Shown here: positions 25,159 to 33,385 of the stretch, one piece after another
Layout: every line of letters starts with the position of its first letter
Position numbering within the stretch: position 1 is the first letter of the stretch
Source of the DNA: Microbispora hainanensis
GTDB lineage: Bacteria > Actinomycetota > Actinomycetes > Streptosporangiales > Streptosporangiaceae
NCBI RefSeq assembly: GCF_036186745.1
Contig: NZ_CP108086.1
Location: forward strand, 4,154,001 to 4,218,000
DNA length: 64,000 nucleotides
Reading direction: 5' to 3'
Notes under the pieces: generated by a model
Databases searched by the model: none
Told to the model about the DNA's origin: nothing
Seen by the model: the letters and a program-made list of their open reading frames with translations, nothing else
Made by a program: the position numbers and the translations under genes

Positions 25159-25614
25159 GTGAACGATCTGGTCGCCCGGCTGTGGCGGAGCATCGGCGGC
25201 TCATTGCAGTGGCGGCTGCTGTGGATGTCGCAGGCGAAGTTCATGATCGGCGTCACGGGGATCGTTCGCGACGGAGACGGGCGGGTTCTGTTGCTCCGGC
25301 ACCGGTTGTGGCCGGAAGGCCGGCAATGGGGGTTGCCCACCGGCAGCGCCAAGAAGAGGGAGACGTTCCAGGACACGGTCGTCCGGGAGGTGCGTGAAGA
25401 GACCGGTCTGACCGTGCGCGTCGGCGAGCTCGTCCAGCTCAGGAGCGGCTACCGGCTGCGGGTCGAGGTGGCGGCGTACGAGGCCGAGTTCGTGGGCGGC
25501 ACGATGAAGCTCGACCCCAGGGAGATCCTGGAGGCCCGGTGGTGCGCGCCCGACGACCTGCCGGAGGGGACGTTGGAGGCCCATCGGCTCCTGATCTCGG
25601 GCAGGGCCGGTTAG
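25159..25614 (+). CDS. NUDIX hydrolase
   Basis: A 151-residue NUDIX protein. The Nudix box G-x5-E-x7-REVREETGL is complete (GSAKKRE, then REVREETGLTV), so it can hydrolyse a nucleoside-diphosphate-linked substrate. Residues 1-30 form an amphipathic N-terminal extension (VARLWRSIGGSLQWRLLWM) seen in membrane-proximal Nudix proteins. GTG at 25159 follows GAAAGGA. It lies 39 nt after erm, probably in the same transcript; the substrate is unknown. Confidence 0.93.
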   Translation: MNDLVARLWRSIGGSLQWRLLWMSQAKFMIGVTGIVRDGDGRVLLLRHRLWPEGRQWGLPTGSAKKRETFQDTVVREVREETGLTVRVGELVQLRSGYRLRVEVAAYEAEFVGGTMKLDPREILEARWCAPDDLPEGTLEAHRLLISGRAG

Positions 25615-25658
25615 AGGGCCGATCGGACGGTCGCCGGACAGGTTGGTCGACCGGCGAC

Positions 25659-25718
25659 CTGTGGATAGGGGTGATGCGGCACGGAGATTCGCCCGTTCTG
25701 TTCGCCGACTATCCACAG
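25659..25718. promoter_or_regulatory. Inverted pair of DnaA-box-like sites
   Basis: CTGTGGATAG at 25659-25668 and CTATCCACAG at 25709-25718 are a perfect 10-nt inverted repeat 40 nt apart; each core (CTATCCACA) differs by one base from TTATCCACA. A third half-like TGTGGAC is at 25762-25768. No replication gene is nearby. This could be a DnaA-titrating or regulatory site; it may also be chance. Confidence 0.35.
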
Positions 25719-25872
25719 AATGGCGTTCGGCCGGGCCGGGCGACGGTGGTTTCGCGCAGGCTGTGGACCTGCGGCAGTGCGGGGAGCGGCAGGCGCGGGG
25801 CCGTCTGCTCCTACGGCACTTCCCGCGGCCGCTTCGGCGGTTGTAGATGCAGCACGTCGCGGAGGAGGAGCC

Positions 25873-26949
25873 ATGCGAATCACCTATCCCGTGCCCGCGC
25901 AGACCTCGTCGGTCTTCGTCGTCGTCACGGACCGCACGCCGACCGATCTCACGTCGATCGTCCCCTGGCGGATGGGGCCGTCACACCGGCGCGCCGCCAG
26001 GGACGCGCTCGGCACGCCACGGCTGAGGCTGGAGGCGTTCCGGTCGACGCGCTCCCCGTGGCGGCGCATGGACCTGAGCACCGAGGACCTCAAACGGGTG
26101 AGACGGGCCCGCCACCATGTGGTGGTGACGAGCACCGCACCCGTCGAGGAACAACCCGAGGCCGCCCAGGTCGCCCGGGCGGCCGCGCGCGGCATCGCGG
26201 AGGCCTACCACGGCGTGTTGTACGACCCGCTCACCGGAGCGGCCGTCTACCACTGCGCCGAGTGCCCGGGGGAACGGCGCGACTTCGACCTCGGCGACGA
26301 CTGGCTGGGCTGGAGGGTGTCGTGCGCCGACGAGGAGCACGCCTGTGTCCTCGGCCTCGGCACTGCCGCACCCGTGGGAGCCGATGCCGGCGGGGGTTGC
26401 TCGTGCCTGGTCACGATCTCGCGCGGCCTGCGGCGTTTCGGCCTGCCGGAGATCGCGTTGACCGGCCTCGCCTGCGCGCACAGCCTGTGTGCGGTGACCG
26501 TCCTGCGGGCCGTGGCAGAGTCGCTGCTCGCGGGTCACTTCGCCTGGCTGTCCTCCGGCTCCCGGTGGCAGACCGAAACGCCGCCGCCCTGCCGCGCCGT
26601 CGCCCGCCGCCTCCGGATGGCGGGCATCGACTACGCCGTGCTGTCCGGCGGAGCGGGGCCAGACAGCTCCGCCCAGGTCCCCGGCACCGAGCACGGGGCT
26701 GAGCCCGGCATGTCCGAGGGGTTGCGTGGGCGGCTCGTTGTGTGGGCGGGTCGGCCGGATCGGGAGAGCGGCCGCATGGCGAACGCCGAGCACGAGGCCG
26801 AGCCCGGCACCGTGCACGAGGAGAACGGGCTCCTGCGCGTGCGTCTCACACCGGCCGCCGCCGCGCGCTCGTGCCTCAAGCTCGGCCTGCCGGGCGGTCA
26901 CGGCGGGAACCCTCACCCGCACCACACCGCGGGGCTGCTGGTCGCCTGA
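25873..26949 (+). CDS. Hypothetical protein with cysteine-rich middle
   Basis: A 358-residue protein not matched to a known family here. No signal or membrane segment is seen. Residues about 15-115 are compact and Arg-rich (DALGTPRLRLEAFRSTRSPWRRM). A middle part carries paired cysteines (YHCAECPG, VSCADEEHACVL, GGCSCLV, GLACAHSLCAV), possibly a metal site. A C-terminal stretch of about 80 residues has two related motifs, EHGAEPGM and EHEAEPGT, an internal duplication. ATG at 25873 follows GGAGGAGGAG. The codon pattern suggests a real gene. Confidence 0.6.
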   Translation: MRITYPVPAQTSSVFVVVTDRTPTDLTSIVPWRMGPSHRRAARDALGTPRLRLEAFRSTRSPWRRMDLSTEDLKRVRRARHHVVVTSTAPVEEQPEAAQVARAAARGIAEAYHGVLYDPLTGAAVYHCAECPGERRDFDLGDDWLGWRVSCADEEHACVLGLGTAAPVGADAGGGCSCLVTISRGLRRFGLPEIALTGLACAHSLCAVTVLRAVAESLLAGHFAWLSSGSRWQTETPPPCRAVARRLRMAGIDYAVLSGGAGPDSSAQVPGTEHGAEPGMSEGLRGRLVVWAGRPDRESGRMANAEHEAEPGTVHEENGLLRVRLTPAAAARSCLKLGLPGGHGGNPHPHHTAGLLVA

Positions 26950-27075
26950 ACCGCCTGCCCGGGCGGCGTGCCGGGGGCAGGGGGCGTGGCGTCCAGCGCA
27001 CAAGTCAGGCGTACGGCACACGAGCCGGGGGAGGGGGCGTGGGATCACCGGCACCGATGGGGCTGGAGGCCGGCA

Positions 27076-27190
27076 GGACCATCGGCACGATGGGGGCTGG
27101 GGCAGGGCCGCGCGGGACCATCGGCACGATGGGGGCTGGGGCAGGGCCGCGCGGGACCATCGGCACGATGGGGCTGGGCAGGGCCGCGCG
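27076..27190 (+). repeat. 39-bp minisatellite
   Basis: Near-exact 39-bp units start at 27076, 27115 and 27154; the third is 37 bp because two G residues are missing. The unit includes GGGACCATCGGCACGATGGG. It is intergenic, between the hypothetical gene and the coiled-coil gene; 39 is a multiple of three, but no start or ribosome site supports translation. Confidence 0.85.
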
Positions 27191-27279
27191 GGACCACTGG
27201 AACGATCGGCTGGTCCCCTGACCAGGTGATCAGGCGGCGGCGCGGGAACGTTTGGACCACCATGGGACGTCTGTAAGGT

Positions 27280-28221
27280 GTGACCCTTTTCGCTGCCATA
27301 GATGACGAGATACGGGACGCGCGGGATCGTGCCCGACGCCGCGACCAGCTCACCCGGCAGCGTGCCACTCTCCTGACGCAGATCGAGGAGGTGCGTGGCA
27401 TGCTCGCCGATCTGGAGCGGCAGCTCGCCAAGGAGGATCGCGACGTCGCCAAGCTGGAACAGGGCGGCTTCGCCGCCTTCCTGGCGGGACTGACCGGCGA
27501 CAAGGAAGAACGCCTGGCACGAGAACGGGCCGAGGCGGCGGCGGCCCGCCAGCGGGTCACCGGTCAGCGCACCCGCCTGGAGTGGCTCGCCGGCGATTTG
27601 CGGACCACCGACCAGGCCCTCGCGGAGCTCGGCAACCCGCATCAGGAGCTGGAGGTGCTGCTCGCCCGCAAGGAACGGATGCTGGTCGAGTCCGGGGACC
27701 CGCGCGGGCGGGAGCTGGCCGACATCGCCGCCCGGCTGGCGAACGTCAGCGCCGACCTGCGCGAGCACCAGGAGGCGCAGCAGGCCGGAGCCGCCGCGGG
27801 CCAGGCGGTCGGCTACGTCCTGCGGCACCTGAGCGGCGCCCGCGGCGCCTCGACATGGGACATGTTCAGCAGCGGCGGCTTCGCCGACATGGTCGAGCAC
27901 GGACACCTGCGTCAGGCCGACGAGGCGGCGTGGCACGCGCAGGGCGCTCTCGATCGGTTCTCCCGCGAGCTGGCCGACATCGGCGTCGTCGCCGCACCCC
28001 GGTTGCCGAAGGTGGACACCCGCTGGTTCGCCGACGTCTTCTTCGACAACATCATCACCGACGCCATCAAGCACCAGCGGATCGCCCGTACGGCGGAGGC
28101 CGTCCGCGAGGTGGCCGAGTGGGTCGCGGCCATGGTCGCCCAGGTGTCCGTTCGCTGCGGTGAGCTCACCCGTCAGCAGGACTCCCTCGCCCGGCGGCGT
28201 GAGGAGGTCCTGAGCTCCTGA
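27280..28221 (+). CDS. Coiled-coil hypothetical protein
   Basis: A 313-residue soluble protein. Residues about 5-165 are strongly coiled-coil (repeated E/R/A/L heptads, such as EEVRGMLADLERQLAKEDRD and ERAEAAAARQRVTGQRTRL). Residues about 175-300 form a helical domain with SGGFADMVEHGHLRQADEAA and WFADVFFDNIITDAIKHQRIA. No membrane segment or catalytic motif is apparent. GTG at 27280 follows TAAGG closely. It stands alone between two minisatellites. Similar uncharacterised coiled-coil proteins are known in actinomycetes, but I cannot name a function. Confidence 0.75.
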   Translation: MTLFAAIDDEIRDARDRARRRDQLTRQRATLLTQIEEVRGMLADLERQLAKEDRDVAKLEQGGFAAFLAGLTGDKEERLARERAEAAAARQRVTGQRTRLEWLAGDLRTTDQALAELGNPHQELEVLLARKERMLVESGDPRGRELADIAARLANVSADLREHQEAQQAGAAAGQAVGYVLRHLSGARGASTWDMFSSGGFADMVEHGHLRQADEAAWHAQGALDRFSRELADIGVVAAPRLPKVDTRWFADVFFDNIITDAIKHQRIARTAEAVREVAEWVAAMVAQVSVRCGELTRQQDSLARRREEVLSS

Positions 28222-28357
28222 CCCGTTCCGCCCGGCCAGGCTGTCGAAGAAGTCTTCGGCGGAGGTGCGCGTCCTCGGGCGGCGCCGCACGCTTCGCGCC
28301 GTGGCCGACATGAGCGGATCCGGGTCTGCCGGGCTGTTCGCGCTGATGCTGCTCGCC

Positions 28358-28448
28358 GACGCCCGACGCCCGACGCCCGACGCCCGACGTTCGACGTTCG
28401 ACGTTCGACGCCCGACGTTCGACGCCCGACGCCCGGCGTCTGACGTCC
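28358..28448 (+). repeat. 7-bp tandem repeat (GACGCCC / GACGTTC)
   Basis: Thirteen head-to-tail heptamers from 28358: four GACGCCC, three GACGTTC, then GACGCCC, GACGTTC, two GACGCCC, and two diverged units. It is intergenic, upstream of the MOSC gene. The mixed array with two alternating versions looks like a slippage product, possibly also a multi-site binding region. Confidence 0.85.
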
Positions 28449-28647
28449 GGGGCGCCACGCGTACCGCTCCTGACGGCACGCGCGTGCACGGGACGGCGGG
28501 GTGCCCGGCGCTATAGAGATCGCCGGCCTCTTTCCGCTGGTCAACGCGTCGCGCGGGTCGGCGAGCAGGCCCCGTGTGACGAATATCCACTTGCCGTCTT
28601 CTCACCTTCGTGCACGGAATGGAGCCGTTGCCCTAAGAGGAGAAGAC

Positions 28648-29190
28648 ATGACGAGCAGAGTGATAGCGGTAAGCCGCAGCGCCACCCACACCTTCAGCAA
28701 GACCCCTCTGGAGTCGATCCGGCTGCTGGCCGGCCTCGGTGTCGAGGGCGACGCCCACGCCGGAGTGACCGTGAAGCACCGGTCGCGGGTCGCCCGTGAT
28801 CCCAGCCAGCCGAACCTGCGCCAGGTGCACCTGGTGCACGCGGAGTTGCACGACGAACTGCGCGAGGCGGGCTTCGCCGTACGGGAGGGGGACATGGGGG
28901 AGAACGTCACCACCAGGGGTGTCGATCTGCTCGCGTTGCCCACGGGGACACGGCTGCGCCTCGGCGAGACCGCCGTCGTCGAGGTGACGGGCCTGCGCAA
29001 CCCGTGCGCGCAGCTCAACGGTTTCCAGGACGGGTTGATGAAGGCCGTGCTGGATCGGGATGAAGAGGGCAATCTGGTGCGCAAGGCGGGGGTCATGGGC
29101 ATCGTCATCGAGGGCGGCGAGGTCCGGCCCGGCGACCCTATCTACGTGGAGCCTCCGGCCGGACCGCACGAGCCTCTTCGGCCGGTGTGA
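28648..29190 (+). CDS. MOSC domain protein
   Basis: A 180-residue MOSC (molybdenum cofactor sulfurase C-terminal) protein of the YiiM/YuaD type. Visible motifs are GVEGDAHAG near the N-terminus, GDMGENVTTRGVDLLALP, the conserved Cys in VTGLRNPCAQLNGF, and GVMGIVIEGGEVRPGDPI. These proteins transfer or accept sulphur or act on N-hydroxylated compounds with molybdenum cofactor. ATG at 28648 follows AGAGGAG. It stands alone; no molybdenum-cofactor genes are near. Confidence 0.93.
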   Translation: MTSRVIAVSRSATHTFSKTPLESIRLLAGLGVEGDAHAGVTVKHRSRVARDPSQPNLRQVHLVHAELHDELREAGFAVREGDMGENVTTRGVDLLALPTGTRLRLGETAVVEVTGLRNPCAQLNGFQDGLMKAVLDRDEEGNLVRKAGVMGIVIEGGEVRPGDPIYVEPPAGPHEPLRPV

Positions 29191-29625
29191 GCGGCGCTGG
29201 CGCCTGCCCGCGGTCCCCTGACGCCTGCCCGCGGCCGTGTGGCACTTACCTCGATCCCGTCACGCATGGCCGCGACGATGTGGCTTACCCGCGGTCCTGT
29301 GATGGTTTTCGCCGTTTCATCCCGAATGCCTGAGGCTTTGTGACGCTTACCCGTGGTCGTCATTCGGCCGGGTAAGGGGCCGGCGCGGAAGCGTCGGCCC
29401 GGCAGGCGGCCGGCCCGACGCCCTCCCATGGGCCGGTCTCAGCAGATCTGGACCGGCCGCAGCGGACGGGTCTCAGTGGGCGGGTATCAGTGGGTGTGGC
29501 CCGGCCTCAGCAGACCCGGCTTGAGGTGGATGCGGCCGGCCACAGCAGACCGGCCTCAGCAGACCGGCCTCAGCAGACCGGCCGCAGCAGACCGGCCGCA
29601 GCAGACCGGCCTCAGCGGACGGGAA
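29191..29625. repeat. Repeat-rich intergenic region with 14-bp minisatellite
   Basis: This 435-nt gap has no gene. Its first part carries loosely repeated CTTACCCGCGGTC-like segments (29200-29360). From 29543 there are five copies of a 14-bp unit (CAGCAGACCGGCCT or CCG at the end) plus a partial sixth. A 20-bp sequence (ATCAGTGGGTGTGGCCCGGC) at 29486-29505 recurs exactly at 29625-29644, where it is the 3' end and stop of the next minus-strand gene. Copies of the gene's end have thus been spread downstream of it. Confidence 0.8.
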
Positions 29626-29970
29626 TCAGTGGGTGTGGCCCGGCTCGTCGTGGTCGTGGTCGTCCTCGTCCTCCAGGACGCCCTCCGACGGCTCCACGCC
29701 GAGCATCGCCTCGCGCGGCTCGACCTCGGCGACGTGCTCGACCAGGCCCAGCACGTGGTCGGGCTCGATCAGCCACTGCAGGGCGGCCGCGCCCGTCTCG
29801 TCGGAGTTGACCAGCTCGATCTGTTCCTGCCGCTCGGCGTCGTTCAGCTCGGCCTGGGGGTCGCGGATCTCGGCGAGCGCCGCTGCCTGCAGCGCGTCGA
29901 CATCGAGGACCTCGACCACCAGGTCGACGGTGAGCCGCAGGTAGCGACCGGTGTCCGTTCCATCGCTCAT
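29626..29970 (-). CDS. Small acidic hypothetical protein with His-rich tail
   Basis: A 114-residue acidic cytosolic protein. The N-terminal part (GRYLRLTVDLVVEVLDVDALQ) and middle (IELVNSDETGAAALQWLIEPDHVLGL) look folded. The last 14 residues are DEDDHDHDEPGHTH, a probable metal-binding tail. ATG at 29970 is used. It sits 24 nt downstream of ung on the same strand and may be cotranscribed with it. No family name is assigned. Confidence 0.7.
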   Translation of the reverse strand: MSDGTDTGRYLRLTVDLVVEVLDVDALQAAALAEIRDPQAELNDAERQEQIELVNSDETGAAALQWLIEPDHVLGLVEHVAEVEPREAMLGVEPSEGVLEDEDDHDHDEPGHTH

Positions 29971-29994
29971 GGTGGTGATCCTATCGGCTAGCCG

Positions 29995-30675
29995 TTACGG
30001 CAGTTTCCACTCGACCGGCGCCGCGCCCTGCTGCTCCAGCAGGGCGTTTGCCCGGCTGAACGGACGGGAGCCGAAGAACCCGCTGCGCGCCGACAGCGGG
30101 CTGGGGTGGGCCGACTCGATGCACGGCACGTCGCCCAGCATCGGCCGCAGGTTGCGGGCGTCGCGGCCCCACAGGATCGCAACGAGCGGCCCGCCCCGCG
30201 CGACCAGCGCCTTGATGGCCTGCTCGGTCACCTCTTCCCAGCCCTTGCCCCGGTGGGAGGCGGGCTTGCCCGGCATCACCGTGAGCACCCTGTTGAGCAG
30301 GAGCACGCCCTGCTCGGTCCACGGGGTGAGGTCGCCGTTCGAGGGCGGGGTGGGGTGGCCGAGATCGGCCATGTACTCCTTGAAGATGTTGACCAGGCTG
30401 CCCGGAAGCGGCCGTACGTCGGGGGCCACGGAGAAGCTCAGCCCGACGGGGTGTCCGGGGGTGGGGTACGGATCCTGACCGACGATCAGCACCCGGACCT
30501 CGCTCAGCGGCTGCTGGAACGCGCGGAGGACGTTGTTCCCCGCCGGGAGGTACTGGCGGCCTTCCGCGATCTCCTGCCTGAGGAAGTCGCCCATGGCGGC
30601 GATCCGCCCGGCCACGGGTGCGAGGGCCTCGGCCCACCCGGCTTCCACGAGTTCGTGCAACGGACGTCCTGACAT
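29995..30675 (-). CDS. ung: Uracil-DNA glycosylase (family 1)
   Basis: A 226-residue UDG that removes uracil from DNA. Water-activating motif [17 protein letters not shown] (D68), uracil-binding region LLLNRVLTV, and the minor-groove loop HPSPLSAR (H190) are intact. Length matches bacterial Ung. ATG at 30675 starts [10 protein letters not shown]; the frame is open further upstream with no conservation. It acts in base-excision repair, important in high-GC DNA where cytosine deaminates. It probably precedes the small acidic gene in one transcript. Confidence 0.96.
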   Translation of the reverse strand: MSGRPLHELVEAGWAEALAPVAGRIAAMGDFLRQEIAEGRQYLPAGNNVLRAFQQPLSEVRVLIVGQDPYPTPGHPVGLSFSVAPDVRPLPGSLVNIFKEYMADLGHPTPPSNGDLTPWTEQGVLLLNRVLTVMPGKPASHRGKGWEEVTEQAIKALVARGGPLVAILWGRDARNLRPMLGDVPCIESAHPSPLSARSGFFGSRPFSRANALLEQQGAAPVEWKLP

Positions 30676-30729
30676 GTCCGCGCACTCTATCGGCTTTTCG
30701 GCCCCCGTACGGCCCGGCAGCGGAAAGAT

Positions 30730-30764
30730 CGGATGCCCGCTTACCCCCGTAAAGCGGGCATCCG
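30730..30764. terminator. Perfect 13-bp hairpin between the ABC operon and ung
   Basis: CGGATGCCCGCTT (30730-30742) and AAGCGGGCATCCG (30752-30764) pair exactly around a 9-nt loop. On the minus strand it is followed by ATCTTTCC, so it can end the sugar-transport transcript before ung. Confidence 0.8.
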
Positions 30765-30822
30765 ACCCCCTTTCTGTACGGTGCACCACACACGGGACAT
30801 TTCCCGTGGTGACCGCGGTGAT

Positions 30823-30856
30823 GCCGGAGGCCCCGGGACGATCCGGGGCCTCCGGC
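30823..30856 (-). terminator. Perfect 14-bp hairpin at the end of the ABC importer operon
   Basis: GCCGGAGGCCCCGG (30823-30836) pairs with CCGGGGCCTCCGGC (30843-30856) around a 6-nt loop, 3 nt after the stop of the last permease gene. No T-run; together with the hairpin at 30730 it forms a double terminator. Confidence 0.85.
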
Positions 30857-30859
30857 CGG

Positions 30860-31747
30860 TCACTTGACCGAGCCCGCGAGCATGCCCTGCACGAAATACC
30901 GCTGGAAGGCGAAGAACAGCACCAGCGGGATGATGAGCGACAGGAACGCGCCCGGCGCGAGGATGTCCACGTTCGTGCCGAACTGCCGCATCTGGGATTG
31001 CAGTGCCTTCGTCATCGGCTGGTTCTCGGTGTCGGCGAACACCAGCGCGACGAGCAGGTCGTTCCACACCCACAGGAACTGGAAGATGCCGAGCGACGCG
31101 ATCGCGGGCTTGGCCAGCGGGAACACCACGGTGGCGAAGATCCGCCACTCCGGCGCGCCGTCCATCCTCGCCGCTTCGAGCAGCTCGCGCGGAATGCCCA
31201 CGAAGAAGTTGCGCAGCAGGAAGATGGCGAACGGCAGACCGAACGCCACATGGAACAGCACGACCCCGAGGATCGAGCCGAAGATCCCGAGGGCTCCGTA
31301 CAGCTTGGCGATGGGGATCAGCGCGATCTGCACCGGGACGACCAGCAGGGCGATGACCACGAGGAACACCAGGTCCCTGCCGGGGAACTCGATCCAGGCG
31401 AACGCGTACGCCGCCATGGCCGCGATGCCGATCACCAGCAGCGTCGCCGGCACCGTGATGAGCACGGTGTTCCAGAACGACGAGCCGAAGCCCGACGCGA
31501 GCAGGCTCGAGTAGTTGTCGAACGTGAGCTGCGCGGGCTTGGTGAACAGCGTCCACCAGCCGGAGGAGTTGTTGTCGGTCTCGCCGCGCAGCGAGACCAC
31601 GAGGAGCCCCAGGGTGGGGAGCAGCCAGAAGAGCGCGACCAGGATCATGAAGACCTGGACCAGGCCGCCGCCGAGGCGGTCGACCACCCGTGCGACCACG
31701 TTGCGCTGGATCGGCTGCGCGTGCCGGGGTTCGGCCAGGGTCGTCAT
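30860..31747 (-). CDS. Carbohydrate ABC transporter permease (MalG type)
   Basis: A 295-residue inner-membrane permease with about six helices: [20 protein letters not shown] first, then the block [17 protein letters not shown] and later [20 protein letters not shown]. The EAA loop reads [24 protein letters not shown], which docks the ATPase. It is typical of the CUT1 sugar family (MalG/LacG-like). ATG at 31747 overlaps the stop of the upstream permease by 4 nt. It is the last gene of the operon. No ATPase gene is present, so a shared MsiK-type ATPase encoded elsewhere is likely. Confidence 0.93.
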   Translation of the reverse strand: MTTLAEPRHAQPIQRNVVARVVDRLGGGLVQVFMILVALFWLLPTLGLLVVSLRGETDNNSSGWWTLFTKPAQLTFDNYSSLLASGFGSSFWNTVLITVPATLLVIGIAAMAAYAFAWIEFPGRDLVFLVVIALLVVPVQIALIPIAKLYGALGIFGSILGVVLFHVAFGLPFAIFLLRNFFVGIPRELLEAARMDGAPEWRIFATVVFPLAKPAIASLGIFQFLWVWNDLLVALVFADTENQPMTKALQSQMRQFGTNVDILAPGAFLSLIIPLVLFFAFQRYFVQGMLAGSVK

Positions 31748-33372
31748 CCCTCGTCCCTCCTGAACCGGCGGATGTTGAAGATCATGAACGGCACCACCAG
31801 CACGAGCAGGAAGATCGACAGCGCGCTTCCCAGGCCCTGGTTGCCGCCGCCGCCGAACGACACGCGCCACATCTCCAGCGCGATCACGTTGGCCTGCGGC
31901 TGCACCGAGCCGGGGGCGATGATGAACACCAGGTCGAAGACCTTCAGCACATTGATGATCATGGTGACGAAGACGACGAGCAGCACCGGCGACAGCAGCG
32001 GCACGGTGATCCGGCGGAACACCTGCCACTCGGTCGCGCCGTCGATCCTGGCCGCCTCCAGGGCGTCACGGGGGATCGCCGACAACCCGGCCGCGATCAG
32101 CACCATCGCGAATCCGGCCCACACCCAGATGTACGCGCCGATGATCGCGGGAGTGATCAGCGACGGCCCCAGCCAGGTGAGCCCGTTGAAGGGCGCCGTG
32201 AAGTTCGACTGCGGCAGCCGTACGACATAGGAACCGGCCTGGAGACCGGAGAAGCGGAACGTGCCGTCGGCGGCCGTCTCGGTCGTCGCCTTGACCGCGC
32301 CGCCGGAGACCGCCTCGACCGTGATGCCGCCGAGGCCCTTCTCCTGCGGGTCGATCTGGTTCAGCGTGCCTCCGCCGCCGCGGACGACGTCGAGCCAGAC
32401 GGTGCCGCTCAGGCCGTCGCCGCCGGGGGCGGCCTTGGCCGGTGCGGCGTCCTTCACGGCGTCCTGGGTCAGGCCGACGAGCGGGATCAGCACCGGGGTG
32501 CCCGCCTGCGCCTCCTGCCTTGTCACCACGGCGCCGTCCTGCACGACCGCGGGCGCCTGGTCGTTCTCCCGCGGCCGGGCTCCGGGGTAGCTCGCGCTGG
32601 TGGAGAAGGCGTCGTGGACGGTCGTGATGATGGCGTTGGCGACGCCCTTGTCGGGGTCCTGCTCGTACACGAGGCGGAAGATGACCCCGGCGGCGAGCAG
32701 CGAGACGGCCATCGGCATGAACAGCACGAGCTTGAACGCCGTCGACCACTTGATGCGCTCGGTGAGCACCGCGAAGACCAGGCCGAGCGCGGTGACGATG
32801 ATCGGGGCCACCACGACCCAGATGATGTTGTTCCTGATCGTGGTGAGCGTCGAGGAGTCGGTGAAGATCGAGACGTAGTTGCCCAGTCCGACGAAGCGGT
32901 CGCCGGTGGCGTCGAAGAGGCTGCGCCAGATGGAGTAGACGACCGGATAGATCATCCACGCGGCGAGCAGCAGCGCCGCCGGCAGCAGGAACATCACCGC
33001 GAGTCTCGGCGGCGGGCCGAGGCGCGGGGACGCCTGCGCCGTGCCCGCCGCCGTGCCCGCCGTGGCGACCGCGCCGGGCGGGGCCGCCGTCGCGGACCCC
33101 GCCGCGGCCGGACCCGCCGCCGGCTCACCGGAACCGGCAGCGGAAACGGGCTCGGCACCGGAACCGGCACTGGAGCCGGAATCGGCAGGGGACTCGGAAA
33201 CGGTCAGGGATTCCGAGGCGGCCGGGGTGTCGGCCCCGGCATCGGAGTGGGCCGCTCCCGCCTGGGGGGAGTCGGAGGAAGGATCTGCGAGGGGTTCGCG
33301 CGGGCCGGAGGAGGCCCCGGCGACGGCTTCTCCGTCGCCGGTGGCCTGCTGGCCGTCCAACCGATCGGTCAC
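31744..33372 (-). CDS. Carbohydrate ABC permease (MalF type) with extracytoplasmic Ig-like insertion
   Basis: A 542-residue permease, far longer than the usual 300. Residues 1-120 are a low-complexity Ser/Ala/Pro/Gly cytoplasmic extension. The first helix is about 124-146 (LAVMFLLPAALLLAAWMIYP); others follow to about 233. Residues about 240-400 form a large outside loop whose core (about 318-395) looks like a carboxypeptidase-regulatory/SdrD_B Ig-like domain (GGITVEAVSGGAVKA, TFRFSGLQAGSYVVRLP). The remaining helices and the EAA loop (EAARIDGATEWQVFRRITVP, 439-458) are normal. E. coli MalF also has an Ig-like loop (P2) that contacts its binding protein. GTG at 33372. Confidence 0.9.
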   Translation of the reverse strand: MTDRLDGQQATGDGEAVAGASSGPREPLADPSSDSPQAGAAHSDAGADTPAASESLTVSESPADSGSSAGSGAEPVSAAGSGEPAAGPAAAGSATAAPPGAVATAGTAAGTAQASPRLGPPPRLAVMFLLPAALLLAAWMIYPVVYSIWRSLFDATGDRFVGLGNYVSIFTDSSTLTTIRNNIIWVVVAPIIVTALGLVFAVLTERIKWSTAFKLVLFMPMAVSLLAAGVIFRLVYEQDPDKGVANAIITTVHDAFSTSASYPGARPRENDQAPAVVQDGAVVTRQEAQAGTPVLIPLVGLTQDAVKDAAPAKAAPGGDGLSGTVWLDVVRGGGGTLNQIDPQEKGLGGITVEAVSGGAVKATTETAADGTFRFSGLQAGSYVVRLPQSNFTAPFNGLTWLGPSLITPAIIGAYIWVWAGFAMVLIAAGLSAIPRDALEAARIDGATEWQVFRRITVPLLSPVLLVVFVTMIINVLKVFDLVFIIAPGSVQPQANVIALEMWRVSFGGGGNQGLGSALSIFLLVLVVPFMIFNIRRFRRDEG

Positions 33373-33385
33373 GGCCGTACTTCCT

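Noticed and set aside
25659-25768. Chromosomal replication origin
   Set aside because: Only two or three DnaA-like sites and no dnaA, dnaN or AT-rich unwinding region.
25981-28605. Minus-strand open frame of about 870 codons across three genes and two repeats
   Set aside because: Low-complexity Arg/Pro/Gly translation running through minisatellites; the plus-strand genes explain the region.
27076-29625. Possible CRISPR arrays
   Set aside because: Repeats are head-to-tail with no unique spacers and no cas genes; they are minisatellites.
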